A stretch of 64,000 bases of DNA, from positions 992,001 through 1,056,000 of the forward strand of contig CM061093.1 of NCBI GenBank assembly GCA_030770545.1, written 5' to 3'. Shown one piece after another: positions 47,890 through 62,100 of this stretch. The translations under genes were made by a program, and so were the position numbers. The stretch's first letter is position 1. The number at the start of each line of letters is the position of its first letter. Below the pieces are notes generated by a model. It was given only the letters and a program-made list of their open reading frames with translations, searched no databases and was not told the DNA's origin. The DNA is from Macropodus opercularis (taxonomy: Eukaryota; Chordata; Actinopteri; Anabantiformes; Osphronemidae).

Positions 47890-50849
47890 GTGTCAGGGTT
47901 GAAAGAACTGCTTCAGCTCAATTCAGCTTTTGTCAAAACTTAAGGTGTTAATGTAACAAAGGTGATGCAAGGTGGTGAACTTCAAAGTGTATGTCTGCTG
48001 TATTTTTATTGATGCATCAATTAGGAAAAATTATGAATGAATTGAAATTGAAAAAAGAGATTTGTATTGTTTAAATCCTACACCACGAGATGGCAGTGTT
48101 GCGTCATATTTGTGAATATGGCTGATAGTTCCCATAGATAAATATTGAAAGCATGTACTACTTCAGTTCAGTCCAATACAGCTGATTTGACGTTATCTAT
48201 ATTTATATAGATAATTTTGCGTTTAAAATTGCAGGAGGCAGAAAAGTGAATTCTACTGTATGTTTATTATTGAGGTCATGATATTAGGAGTCACGCCACC
48301 ACATTTACAATCAATGAATGTACTAACACAGTGGTACAGCCCCTGAATATTATTTTAAACATATTTCAAGGAGCAGTGTTTTTTATACGAGCATGTCAAC
48401 CGACGCTGCTTCGTCTTTAGTCTGTGCAGCAAAATTATATTTCAGAAGCAGAGAGATAAGCCTTCAAGTAAGGTTTCTAATGTAAGACTTAATATTGCTT
48501 AATATTGCTGCTTAATATGTTGATTTTCATCATTTCAGTCTTGGTAGTATTTGTGAAAACTATTCCTACAGACTGTTTATAGGTTCTCAGCTTTTCATCA
48601 GTCTGTGACCTAATTTGAGTTGGTTTATTGTCATTAGGAGACAGGAGGTCTGAACTGGAGGCAGCCAGTGAAGCACGTGTGTCTAATAAATGTTGCTCCT
48701 GCCTGGCTGCATCCTGCTCAAATATTGACCGACTTCCTGGGAAAATACTTTGCATTGCTGGGAGTATATACACTGTACCTGTATAAAATCTCAACAAAGC
48801 TCCTGTGTCACACATGTGTAACATGCCCATGGGCACCTTTCACTGAAAACCGTTTTATCTTTTACATAAAGGAACTGACCTGACCTTTAAACCAAGCTGA
48901 ACCATGGAGTTATCCGACCTCAGACCACATTTCTACCCACTTTCCACTGCACAGATCTAATGTATGGCTGCCTTTGTGTCTAATAGGCTGTATTTTTTGA
49001 AAACAGCAGCAGACTCTAAAGTTTGAGTCTAACCACAAGATGTCACATAATTTTTATAATAAGGTTTTTGTAGCACTCACTTAGGGCATAGAAACTTTTT
49101 TGAAAAAAGATGTATGTATGTGAATATAGGCTTAAAAAAGGTTTCAGCAGAAATGCAAAGATAAACAGGAGCAAGTATATTCCAGACGTTTGTGGTGTGC
49201 AGATGGAGTGATGGATGTGAGGATTTCCTGTTCATGCTGTTTATGTATCACGGTGCAGTCTTCTCAGGTGTAGTGGGTGTGTTTTCTCTAGTGTTTGTTC
49301 AGGGTTTGCTGCCAAAGATCAGCCTTTGAATTATTGGAAATACTTTACCAATGGTGACAGAGTTTGACACAAGTACTACAGCAGACTGCTATAGTTGAAC
49401 CACGATCAATCTTTTGACTTTTTCTGTTTTACTAAAACTGGAAACATAGTATAAAACATTTGCTTTTAAAATACTAATGTGCGTGAGACATGAGAAACAC
49501 CTCAGACCCTTGAAAGTAAAATACATGCTGCATCTTCATGGTGCCCAGAGAATGAAGCGTAATGATATAATTGAATGAAATATCTTCACTGTTGACTATG
49601 AACATATTGGTGCCCCTGGCTTTTCTGTTTTAAATCTACTACTACTCAGATTTCTAGTCTTTTCATACAGCATATTAATCAAATTTCACAAAGGGCAGTT
49701 TGGAACAGGGTCGGATTTTTACTTATTTTCTTACTTATGTGTTATTACAAACGTCACTTGGAATGAGGTAAATTGAACAGAAATTTGTACTTGTAGGGAA
49801 AATTTGTACTTATAATAAAATAGTTTCTGATATTTGATGACTCTGCAGCTTGTTAGAAGGGGAGATAGCTCTACAGTATAACACAGGGGATGTGGATGTG
49901 CCAATTATACTGTCTACTGAGGTTGTGTGGATGTAGTGACTGGGAGGACGTGGTCAGTGATGATTGCTGTCAAATGAAGCAAAATACAAATACAAAGAAA
50001 GTATTAGAATCTCTCAAATTAAAATTATTGCTTTAATAAGTTGTCTGTATGTGCTGGATATGGTGGAAGAGTAAATGTAAATGGGGTGAGTTTCTGGTCA
50101 GTGGTCTTGTGAACCTGGGCTGCTACTGCAGGTTGCTGTTGGTGCGTGGTGGCCTTCTTGCTTTACCCCATCATTGTTATGGCTCTTGGTTGTACACTGT
50201 CAAGCTCTGTGTCTCTCAGTAACCTGAAGATCATGAAGTGAGTTTGGTGCTACCACTGTACAAAAATAATGAGAGACAACGACCAGTTAAGATATAGCAA
50301 ACTGACTCAGTATTGATTAGAATCAACACAGCTTCAATAGACAAGGCTCATTACACCTTTAAAAACATTACTTGTTTGTGTGATTGTGCTGTACAATAGG
50401 TACTTAGCTAGTGTGTGTGTGTCTGTGTGTGTGAGTGAGTGTGAGACAGAGAGGGCGGGGGGGCAGCCGGGTCATGAGGATGACCATAACCTGCTGCTGA
50501 GAGTATGAAGTTGCTAAACTGGTGTCATGCCCATCTGTCATGTGACGTTGGAGTGAGGTGGTGTTATCCCACCCGTCCGTCCACCTGGAGTGGGTTTATT
50601 TAGTGCGCTGACAACTCACTGACAGTAGCTCTGAGCCACCAGTATTTCTTCCTCCACAGGCAGGGCCGCTTGCTGTTCCTCTGATGGTAGGTGTATTGTG
50701 TTGCTGTTTGTGTACAGATTACTTTGGCTTCTCTGCCTCCTCCGTTTCTCCTACTTTGACTTGTCTTATGCTTAGTTTTTCCTCCTCCTTTAATGATAAT
50801 GATATTTTTGATATCCCAATTTTCAATATTTCTATCTGCTTTAGTTCTC
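47890..50849. other. Intergenic, no recognised gene
   Basis: AT-rich spacer with short frames and a GT/GA-rich simple stretch near 50410-50460. Nothing assignable. Confidence 0.45.
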
Positions 50850-51075
50850 AGCAGAGATAGTCATGGTAGTGGGCGACTTAACAGTCATGCAGATTTTGAC
50901 AATAACTGTCTCAACACTTTATTTTAATTCACTGTTACGCTCCACTGATATTAGTCAGTATGTAAATGAACCCACTCACTATTTTGATTATACGCTTGAT
51001 CTTGTTCTGACACACAGTCTTGAAATTGATTTATTCAATAATTCCATCATTTTAAACTTTATTCTATTTAGCTAG
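50850..51075 (+). mobile_element. LINE endonuclease-domain fragment
   Basis: The frame at 50863-51075 includes 'STDISQYVNEPTHYFDYTLD', then 'LVLTHSLEI'. This is the APE-type endonuclease block of fish L2-like LINEs ('QHVNGPTHxxGHTLDLV' type). The upstream 'VVGDLTV' is a decayed 'GDFNIHVD' motif. Broken by frameshift and isolated. Confidence 0.8.
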
Positions 51076-51124
51076 ACATTTTTATTAATTTCATTTTGTT
51101 GTTTGATTTCAGGCATGTGACAGG

Positions 51125-51155
51125 CCATATATATACATACATACATACATTTTAC
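51125..51155. repeat. (TA)n / (CATA)n simple repeat
   Basis: 'atatatatacatacatacat', continuing in CATA units. Confidence 0.85.
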
Positions 51156-52840
51156 ATACATCTCAAGCTACACACATACAATACACAGTATATGAAAAGT
51201 TGACATCATTGAGTAATTGTTAATATCTCAAAAAGGAGTGGGAAGAAGCAGAGCTTATTAACTGCCACCTCCCATTTACTCACAGTTCAACTCAGCTCAG
51301 TTTAACATCACATAACTGTTCCTTCCCTACAATACCACAGAATAGAGTGATTATACATAAATTAATTAAATTAAATTAATAAACAGTATGGGAGAACTAA
51401 TGAACAGGACAATATGCAGAGATTATTGTATTCCAGGTGTGCTTGACACTTAAATACTTCAGATACAGTTTGTGTGTCTGATGTGTTGTTTTCATCAATC
51501 ATTATACCTCAAAAGGTATTTTCTGTCACTTTGTCTAATGTAACACTGTTTATTGATAGTTCAGAATTGTTACTATAGTTACCAGGAAACATACTTTTTT
51601 CTTATATTAATTTAATGATATTTTATTAATCTAGTCTAGTCTGTCCATGTTTTTAGTTTATTTAATTCCTTATTTGCAATACTGACTAGTTTATTATAAT
51701 GGTCATTGGATACCTTAAAAATATCATTTATATATAAATGAAATAACTTAGGCACCAGTACTTTGGTATACCTTGAGAGACATCGATGTGAACTCATCTT
51801 TACAAACTGTTGTCTCTCTGTGAAATAGCTCCTGATTCAACCCAGAGCCACTCCTCCACCTTGACTGATGATCATTTGGAAATGTGCTTGAGGCTGGCTA
51901 TCAGCACCTACTGTCTGGACTATGCATCCCTGGCTGATTCCGTTCAGTGCAAGTCATCAGAGTGAGGTAATGAGGTAGATCATTTTGACTTGGTCATTTT
52001 ATAAGTAGCTTGCATGCTGAAAAAGTGTGTGCACCCCTGCTCTATCCTCCTACACCAAGCGGTCGATGCAGATTTCTGTCCACCCTAAGCCTGGTTCTGC
52101 TTGAGGCTTCTTCCATTGGAGGGAGTTTTTCCTGTCCATTGTTGCTATTAATAGTTAATTAAAAGTGTAAGGCCAGGTCTGCACTATTTCAAATATATCA
52201 GGCAGTCAGGCACCAATAGCTGTTGTGGAGCCACTAAGCATAGTTTCTGTTTTTTGTCCCCTGGCAGCTTCTGAGCAGCCGTGAAAACAGGCCACATGGG
52301 TGATGGTTCGTTGGAAATATAATTCCAGGCACTTATCACCACCAACCTCCTCACTTTTCAGACTGATTTCTCCCACTCAATGACACACCTGCTGAGAACC
52401 CCACTGATCAGTGGTGACTCCATAGTCAGCAACATGAAGTTAGAGTCTAAACTAAATTGAATTGATGTTAGTCACCCTTTGTCATTGAGGTGAGGGGCAA
52501 AGTGAATCCTGGCCAGGTCACCAGTCCATCACAGCCCATATACAGACTAATGTGTAGAAACGTGGTCAGCAGAGTCAGGGCAGTACAGAAAGACATACGT
52601 GACTTTATTTAAAGCAGGCCTAATGCGTACATGCATAGCAACCATGAGTTTTGGCCTCCTACACCATCTTTCTCACTGTTGGTACTTGGTTGTACTTGGT
52701 GAACCTGCCCAGTCTGCAGCAGTCAACCGGCCAACGACGCTGGTCAAGTGGTTAAAAGCTATATATCATGACTAATGTTGGGTTCAACCTAAGCACGTGT
52801 TCATCTCAACTGAGTCAAATATGTACTGTTACACATCTGA
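51156..52840. other. Intergenic with LINE 3' UTR fragment
   Basis: 'taagcctggttctgcttgag' and 'agggagtttttcctgtccat' near 52090-52145 are typical words of a fish LINE 3' region. Near 52500-52545 are SINE-type words. No gene seen. Confidence 0.45.
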
Positions 52841-53123
52841 ACGTACCAACCGGACGCTGTTGCAGTACGCGTGTGAACTTTCCGACGCACGGGTCAGCGC
52901 TTGAACGCACTTCTTCTCCCGTCATCCTCACGTTCACATCTCTATCCACGAACGTCCTGTCGACGTCCATTCTCTCCATCCTCCTCCCCACCACGCAGCG
53001 TGATGTGGGTGAACGATCACGACGCGGCTGTTAAATGTTAAGTGACTTGGGTCCATACGCGCAGACTGTGATTCACTCCAACGAGGAGGAGCCTGCTGGG
53101 CAGCGAGCAGCGCTCAGAGGAGA
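52841..53123 (+). promoter_or_regulatory. CpG-rich region upstream of rab37 exon 1
   Basis: CG dinucleotides become frequent here ('acgcgtgtgaactttccgac', 'gatcacgacgcggctgttaa') compared with the AT-rich flanks, consistent with a promoter CpG island. No TATA box was placed. Confidence 0.45.
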
Positions 53124-56100
53124 ATGGTGCGTGGGGACAGACGCGCCTCTGCTGTTTGGCTTGTCAGCTTTCATTTGGTGAACGGCAGCATGGAGCGGAT
53201 GGAGTCGATGGAGCCGATCTCGGCGTACTACACCACGGCTTACCCCGAGATCCAGCCCGACAGTGGCTGCGGTTCGAGAGAGGCCACCGACGGCCAAGCA
53301 AAGACTCCCCCAGCCCCGACGTATGACGAGGAATTGGTGCACAAGGTATGTCCATAGGAAATGTTTGAAAGTGCTCAGCTACAAACTCACCTTCAGGTTT
53401 CGTTCATGTTTGTGAATTTACCGCTGTCCTCCAGCCGGTTCCTCACTCGTGAGCATAGTTTGCTTCCCGGTTCTGATTTTCACTTTCTAGTCTTGTCGCG
53501 CATCAAAGCCTAAAAGCATCATCTCCTCCGCATCGTCGTCCTGCATCGGTGCTTTTCCCTGTGAGTCTCGGGCTCCTTGCTGCTTTAGACGGGAGGCTTA
53601 AACCACATTTGTCCGTCCCTTGCACACGCGTCTGTCACAACAAAGGATCTTTCCTCATTCTGCTGTTACCACTGGGGGATGTTAATAAATGAACTGTAGC
53701 CCCACCAGGCTTTATGGGGGCTGTGGCTCCAACCCACGCCCTTGGTCTCATGTGCCTGCTGTTTAAAAGACGAGGTGGATTTAAGACTCTTCATCCTCGA
53801 AGATCGTTCATTAGCCAGTAACTAAGTCAGGTCGTACAAAGTCCTCAGTAGGAAGAACGTCGTTATTACCAGATATAAACACGCAGCATGTTATTAAATT
53901 CAAGCTGCGGACTAGATGGAATAAGGAGAACAGAAACTTCCCCTGGGCTCCAGCGAATTGTCACATTATATTATGACGCTTCCATTTCAGCCTGAGAGCG
54001 CAGCATCATTCAGGGCTTGTGTTTCATATATCTGGCCTTTAACTACTTCTCTTGTAACTGTTTGTCACTGTCACTACTCCAGTTGACTGTTTTACATTGG
54101 ATTCTTAGGGAAAGTGAATGGAATAGGTGATCAAGTTTATTATTTTCCATCGGTCTAGTTTAATTATAAGAAAATATTATCAGTGATTGTGTAATCTGCA
54201 AACCCAATATACTGTAGAGTCACTGCGCTAGATGAAGCTGTGTGTCATTAGTGTGAGTCCATTGAGAGATAGTCTGGTGATGAGACATGGACCCAGTAAT
54301 ACTAACATAACAATTAGGCTCCATTACTTGTGTGTGAGTGCGTGCGTACGGTTTGTGTAGCTCAACCTTCTTAATCCTTCATGAGACGCCATCGTCTGCC
54401 ACTCAGGTTTCATACTGGCCCTTCTTCTCAGTGAAAATCTCCTGCTCACCCAGTCTTCTCCTAATATGGACGTTCATACACTAATAGGTCACCAGCTTTC
54501 TCTTTTCTTCTGCTTGTAACCCACTTGCTCCCTTTCTACTGCTTATTTATCGTAAGGGTCATGGGCATGCTGAGTTTATCCCAGTCAGTCAGGTGAGAGG
54601 CGGGATTGACCCCGGACAGGTCACCAGTTCACCACAACAAAATGGAAATTGTCACCAGAAGTAATCTTCTAGCTCATGTGTCATACAAGTGATGAGTTGA
54701 TCAGCAGAACCTCTGATATAAGGACACAGCCAGACTTTACCACTTAACAATCTTCGTAAGTCTTTCAGATGACTTAACTCTAACATCACACATACAATAT
54801 AAACATCATCCAAATCTTGTTTCTGAACACGTGATGCTTTCATCTGATTGGCTCTGGTTTGCAGTGTGGTTTCTTGAGACAGGCTCTTACTCAGCTGTTA
54901 CCACAGAAACAGGGTCATACCTCTCTCACTACAGACATGCATACAGTACATCCCTATCAACATTACATGTATGTGCATGTGTAGTTCTACTAGTATTATT
55001 GTTTGACTCTACTGCACATGTCCACAAATGCACAAACAGGGATTGTATTACACGCTGTCACTAATGACCAGTAAGCAGGAAACAGATGCCATCAATAGGG
55101 TTCAAATGAAATATAATTAATTTTATTTTATATTGTGAAACCTGATGGAAGCAGAATTCTACAGAAATTAAAACATTCTGAACAATACCAAGGCGGCAGG
55201 GTGGTGTGGTGGTTAGCACTGGCCTTTCTGTGTGGAGTTTGAGTGTTCTCCCCGTGTCTGTGTCGCCCATAGCCAGCTGGGATCGGCTCCAGCACGCAGA
55301 AGCGGTAGAAGATGAATGAATGAATGAGCAATACCACACATACAGTTGCATGAAAAAGTAGATTTCTGCATAAATTAGTCATAAATATGTTCTGATCTTC
55401 ATCACAACAATAGAAAACACAGTCTGATTAAACTAATACTGCACAAACATTAAACGTTTTCATGGGGTTAGGGCCACAGCATCTGAGTTGGGTTGAGGTC
55501 CGGACTCTGACTGGGCGGAAGGTGGATTTTCTTCTTTTGAAGCCCTTTTACTCCACACATAGTGCTGTGTGTTATTTCCAAACAACTCAGTTTTGGTTTC
55601 ATCTGTCCACTGAATATTTAGCCAGTAGTGCTGTGAAACATCCAGCTGCTTTTTTGCAAACTTCAAATGTGCTGCAACATTTTTTTTGGACAGCAGTGGC
55701 TGTGGCTTCCTCCGTGGTTTTAATGTTTTACTCATTGTAGATTTGTCAACATGTCCCCGTGAGTCTTATCTCTTATATTGACGCTCTAGGATTCTCCTTC
55801 ACCTCATTCTGTGCTGTCAGTCATCTTTCCAGGACGACCAGGCCCAGGGAGAGTAGCAACAGTGCTGAAATTTCTCTATTCAGTGATTGAGGTGGCCAGG
55901 GGGTAATACAATCCCATGTAATGTTGATAGGGATGTACTGTATGCATGTCTGTAGTGAGAGAGGTATGACCCTGTTTCTGTGGTAGAACTCCCACGTAGA
56001 CACAGGGAGGACATGCAGACTCCACACAGAAAGGCCCCTGGTCGCCTCTGGGAATCGAACCCGGGGCCTTCTCGCTGTGAGGCGATAGTGCTAGTGTACT

Positions 56101-59100
56101 GTACCTAGCTTCCGATTAGATGATTGCAGGACAGGCTGCAGCCTCCATGTGATTTTTACGAGGATATTTATTTTGCAAAGTGGATGTATGTTCGGATGGC
56201 TTAATTAAATGTGTTGGGTGGGGCTGCTAGACTGACTGGTTGTAAAGTCTAACAGGCGTTGGAATGAAGGACCTGTGGTATCACTCCTTCCTACACTGGG
56301 GCTGGATTAGTCTACCACAGAAGGAGCTGCTCCGCTGTCTGGATGCTCACCCGTGTGTGATGTGGTGGTTTCCTCCAGACATCAATCACCATCTCCTTCA
56401 TTTTCCTGGTGTTTAAGCACAGGTAGTTGCTCTCACACGAGTCCACAAAGTCCATGATGACTGACCTGTATCCAGCTCGTTTCCCTCAGACACACAGCCA
56501 ACACAACGTGTGAAGTGCCATGTGTAGAGTGTGACGAGGAACGGTGAGAGCACTGTCCCCCGAGGAGCCCAGAGCTGGAAACCACCAGCTCAGACACACA
56601 GTTGCGTAGCCTCACTGTTGGTGAGGTTGTCGGTTGGCCACGCTGTCAGTTGTTTGAAGCTCATAATGTGTTGTCCCCATTCACATTATCTCTATAAATG
56701 TGATCTGAAATCATATCTAAAAATCATATTTATAGTGTCAGGCCGTACTGTATCTATTGGCCACGCACACCTCATCTTTGCATGAGGTGTGCTGTAACAC
56801 AGTATGGTACAGCACAATGACCTGTAGGTGGCGATCAGCTCACACAAAACAGTTGAATGATGAATGATTATCTGTAGACCTATATATGTGACTTCCTCTG
56901 GTAGCTCAACGTGTAACACGCTCAACTTTCACACCAGTGATACAAGTTTGATTCCTGATGTTTACCTATCTACCTGAATATTCATCTAAAAACACCCTTG
57001 GTAGCTAATAATTTTATTCCATTCAGTTATATCATTTCCACTTTAAAAGGTTCCACTTTAAAACATTTTGGAGCACAATTGTTCTGCTTCACAGAATATG
57101 ATTCACAATAAATCAAACACCCTGCACATGTTCCACTAACGCTGTGATGGAATCCCAGTTCCGTTGATGAGAAAAGAGATTATGTTTACTTCTTTGACCC
57201 AATCATCTTATTTATTACAATCAGTACAAATCCTTACAAATGCACAAGCGTTAAGTGTCACAGACGTCTGGAGACTCTCTCAGTCAGTCCTATCCTGCCC
57301 TAAGCTACGGCAGGGAGAGTCTGAGTCTGCAGCCCAACTCAGCTGTGTTATGTGGGGATGTCTCTCCTTATGATAGGTGTCTATCTCTGTTGTTTTCCTC
57401 TTTCACTGGGCAGGATGGTTTCACCTCCCGTCTCCACTCTCTGGGTGCAGTGTTGTTTTCGTTTTAGCTACAAAGAACCTCCTGTCCTACTAAATCATAG
57501 GCTTCAGTTGGCTAGTTCATAAACCTTCTTTTTCCTCCTGCTTTAGGTTGTCGGGAGTTGTCCTTGGCACATAACGTATTGTAACATTCCTCATTAAAAC
57601 GTATCTACTTCATGCAGAAACTGTGACTCACTTGTTTTTCGCACACCTTTTAATGTACAGACACATACTTTCATAGCTCTCACGCCATAATTTAACTGTG
57701 CGTGTTCTCAGAAAACAAAACTTAGCTGATGTGAGGTTCTAGCTCCTGTAGCTGTAGCAGTAGCTGCTGACTCAGCAGGAATCCTGCTGCGATGACCATT
57801 TTACAAAACGTGTTCTGTGAGATTCGGTGCCTGCCTCCCGTTCTACATATAGAAACTCTAGGAACCACAAGTAGACTGAGTGCTCTGAGAACCAAGCGTT
57901 CTGAAGGGAGCATAAGGGAACATAAGGAGCTATGAGGTCTAACATGACAAGGAAAGAAACTGAAGCATTGTCTAAAGCTGTGAGAAGATCATTAGTTACT
58001 CTAACGAACGATTTATGGGAACTGACCTGTAACAACTACGGTGACCAGGTTCTGCCGGACTAAGCCCTCTATAGGGACATTACATATCTATACATATACA
58101 CATCTGTAATGGCCCTTTTGAGGACATTTTTGTAATTTATTCTCGTATACTTTGTGTTATTCTCGTATACTTATTTTAAATTGATAGGTATTGATATTTT
58201 ATTGATATCTAGTCTTTCAAACCTGTAGATGCTGAGAAAGGCTGCTCCAGCTTCTCAACTCTTTTTTTGCTCTTTTTACCTGCTGTAGTCTCATTTGGTC
58301 TCATGCATTGAGACCAGGGTGTATTATATAATATGCACTGCCTGGCTGGATGCATACTGTAAACTCTTCACCTGTCATTTCTAACTTTCTTGATTCACCT
58401 TGTTACTGTAGAAGGACACCTTAGAACAAGGTCAGAGGTTGCACACACACTTGCAGACACACAGCCAACACAACGTGTGAAGTGCCATGTGTAGAGTGTG
58501 ACGAGGAACGGTGAGAGCACTGTCCCCCGAGGAGCCCAGAGCTGGAAACCACCAGCTCAGACACACAGTTGCGTAGCCTCACTGTTGGTGAGGTTGTCGG
58601 TTGGCCACGCTGTCAGTTGTTTGAAGCTCATAATGTGTTGTCCCCCATTCACATTATCTCTATAAATGTGATATGAAATCATATCTAAAAATCATATTTA
58701 TAGTGTCAGGCCATACTGTATATATTGGCCAACGAGCATTGTAGCATTGTAACACAAGATATGTTACGGGTTAGAGAGTTACTGAATTTCAATTCTCTAT
58801 ATGTCACACACACATAGCAGCATTGACAATAAAGCTGACTTTGACTTTTTTCATTTTGAATTGATCTGAATCCTGACTGGAAATCTTCATACAAGTTATT
58901 TCTACACAGGTGGTCACATAGTTGTTCAGCTACAATTTTTTCAGGAACTTTAGAAATAAAGGGCAGATTAACTATAGGCCTATAGATTTTCAATAAAGGT
59001 TTGACCACAGCAACCTTAAAAGCCCGTGGTACGTAGCCTGTAAACAGAGATTGGTTGATTTGATTTAATATGGACGTGCTGATAGATCTAGTTGGTATTG

Positions 59101-62100
59101 GGTCTAAGAGACAAGTAGCTGATTTAGCAGAGTTAACTATTGAAGTTAACTCTATGGGGGAAAGCATCTAAGTAAGACAGAGCTCTAACCAGCAAATCTA
59201 AAGCTGTTGGATTCTCTGATGACTCTGATGGTTTTTTTGTTTAATGGTTATGAATTTCTTTACTAATAAAATCATAACGTTATTGCTGCTGATTTTTGAA
59301 GGAACACGGCTCAACACAGCTATGACTCTATTTTGTGTTTCCCTGCAGACGATCCTGGTCGGGGACAGTGGAGTGGGAAAGACGTCTCTGTTGGTGCAGT
59401 TTGATCAGGGCAAGTTTATCCCTGGCTCCTTCTCTGCCACAGTTGGTATTGGCTTCACGGTGTGTGCTTACCTATTCTGTGTACCTTAAATCTGTGTGAG
59501 ATTTCCTTCTTTTGTGAAATCAAGGCTGTATCTGTGATGTGTAACTTGCAACACTGTACAGTGCATGAAACATTCAGCAGCAACAGACCATACAGAAGCA
59601 GTTCCCACTCGCTGCACTGGGCCAGTCTGACAACATCATGGTCCTCTTGATACCACACTGGCAGAAGCTAAAACTCTGCAGACCCTCTGTGAGGACATCT
59701 AAGAAGTGGACCAGTGAGGCTGTGGGGGAACTCCAGGCGTGTTTAGACCGTACAAACTGGGCTGTTTTCAAGTCTGCCACCAACAGCCTGGATGAGTACA
59801 CAGACATTGTGATGTTGTACATTAACGTCTGTTAATGTGTGGACAGCACATCTCATCACACACCAGGATGAGTTACAACAATGACAAACCCTGGTTCACA
59901 GCTAAACTCAGGCAGCTGAGGTCAGAGAAAAGGCCTCACTTTAGAAGTGGGGACAAAGACAAATACAACGAAACTAAGTACAGGTTTAGTAAATTTGATC
60001 TGTATTCAAGCTTCTTAGAGGGGATTCATATTCACTTTCTTCCTCTGCATGAAACATTTTAACAATAATTTGTAAAGGACAAAAAAAGTATATGGAAATA
60101 AAAAAACTGGCATCTGTCTATATTGACGCATTGAACTACGAGCGGTAAACAACGCTCCTGTCAGACACTCGATGTGTCGATTAAACTTGGCCAAAGCGCA
60201 GAATAACATAAAAACACCAGGAAAGAACAAGTGGAGACATCTGGAGCTGTTTTAAAAGTTTTAGTTCTGACACCGGAAAAGGCACACTTAGCATTAACGG
60301 GTTAAAGAGGAAGGGGTGAATAGACTGTTTAAACGTCTTCAGCACTACCTGTGGAGATTCTCAGTCATCCAGGTGAAGTTGTCTAAAAGTTAAGTCATGG
60401 CTACTGGACTTCTTCTTTTCTATAGAAACATTTCTCCATCTATCCAGGAAGCTTCTGAGAAAAGTTGGTTCAGACCATGGATCCTCCAGTTATGTTTCAC
60501 TTCACACCTGTAAGCATGGGCTCATTATGAGAACAAAGGACTGAGGGTAGTGAGTAGGTGTGAACTCTCCTCCTCAAACCAGTGTTAAGTGGGTCGTTAA
60601 GTGTGATCTTCATTGTGAAGTGGTCTTAATCTTCCTGGGCATAGTTGAAAGGGCAGCCTGGTAGATGGAGTTGTGTCTGAGGCCTCTACCTCTGTTGAGA
60701 GAAGGGCTGTTTACCTGTACATGTAACGTTTCTCTAACCGTTCAAACCATGTGAACATTGTTATCTTCAAACAAGTGGTTTCACCAATGTATAGTTCTGA
60801 GCACTCCTCACTGCATTGAACTGTATATACTAAGTTGCTCCTCTTATGTTTTGGTCCTGTTGTGGGGTCCTTTAGATGTACAAGCTTCTGTCTGAGTGTG
60901 TTGGTGGGTTTGAAGTAAACGGGTACATTGTAATTTCCAAAAATCCTTCAGAGCTTTTTATTGATTACGGTTATGATATTGATTACGATTTTATTGATTT
61001 CATTACGGACTTCCTGGCATGCAGACAGACAGCAGTTCGTGAGAAATGTCCATCAGCACTGGATCCCCCAAGGCTGCATCCTTTCGCCCCTGTTATTCTC
61101 CCTGTTCACCAACAGCTGCACATGACACCACCCTCATCTCTGATAGAGATGAGTCAGCCTAAAGGAGAACATCAGCTCCCTCACCAAGAAGGCTCAGCAG
61201 AGGTTATACTTCCTGAGGCAACTGAAGAAGTTTCACCTGTCTGTGAAGATGCTGGTGAACATCTACACTGCCACTATTAAATCCATCACAGTCTGGCTTG
61301 CTGCAGCCACAGCCAAGGCCAAGCTGCCACATGTCATCCACTCTGCTGAGAAGATGATCGACTGTCACCTAACATCTCTCCAGGAGCTGGACATCTCCAG
61401 GGCTTGGACATGGATAGCAATGACTCCTATCACCCCGGTCATGAACACTCCCAGCCACTCCCCTCTGGCAAGGACCGAAGTCAGGACTCACACCACAAGA
61501 ACAGTTTCATCCCTAGTGAACAGTGCCCCTATCCTCCCCATTTGTCCCCCCTCCTCCAATCCACGGACAGTCAGACTGTCACTTTTAATTCCACTTCCAC
61601 TTGTTAATTTTCACACTGCTATTTGCACATACACTTACCTCTCTGTATAGTGCTGTTCTTTTCAATGTTACTCTATTTTTTTTTCTATTTTATTACACCC
61701 ATGGGTTTCTACATAGTGTGTTTATTTTAACTTTATATTGTTGACACTGTATCTGCACCTAACACCAGGTCAAATTCCAAGTACTGCAAAGAATTCTTTA
61801 CTGTTGGTTGGTTGGATGATTGTGCATCAAACTAAAAGGCTGTCAGTGTGGGTGGGGTCATGTCTCCATAGTAGACACAACAATAAACTAGTACCAGAAT
61901 CCAATCCTGACAACTACAAGCGACTGTCTAATAAAATATTAAGTCACTTAGTGGCTGAATAGGGGAAACTACCAAATGTGCTAATTCAATTTTCAAAAAA
62001 AAAATCTTTTATTTTGCAGTCTTTAAATATCCAGACTTCTAGTTCATGAACGTTTAGGTAATCCACAGCAAACATAACCGTAAAGTTTAAACCGTCAGTA

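Noticed and set aside
56884..56957. tRNA-like sequence ('ctctggtagctcaacgtgta', box-B-like 'gtttgattcctg')
   Set aside because: The boxes resemble a tRNA but the acceptor stem does not pair convincingly, so it is more likely a SINE head or a tRNA pseudogene.
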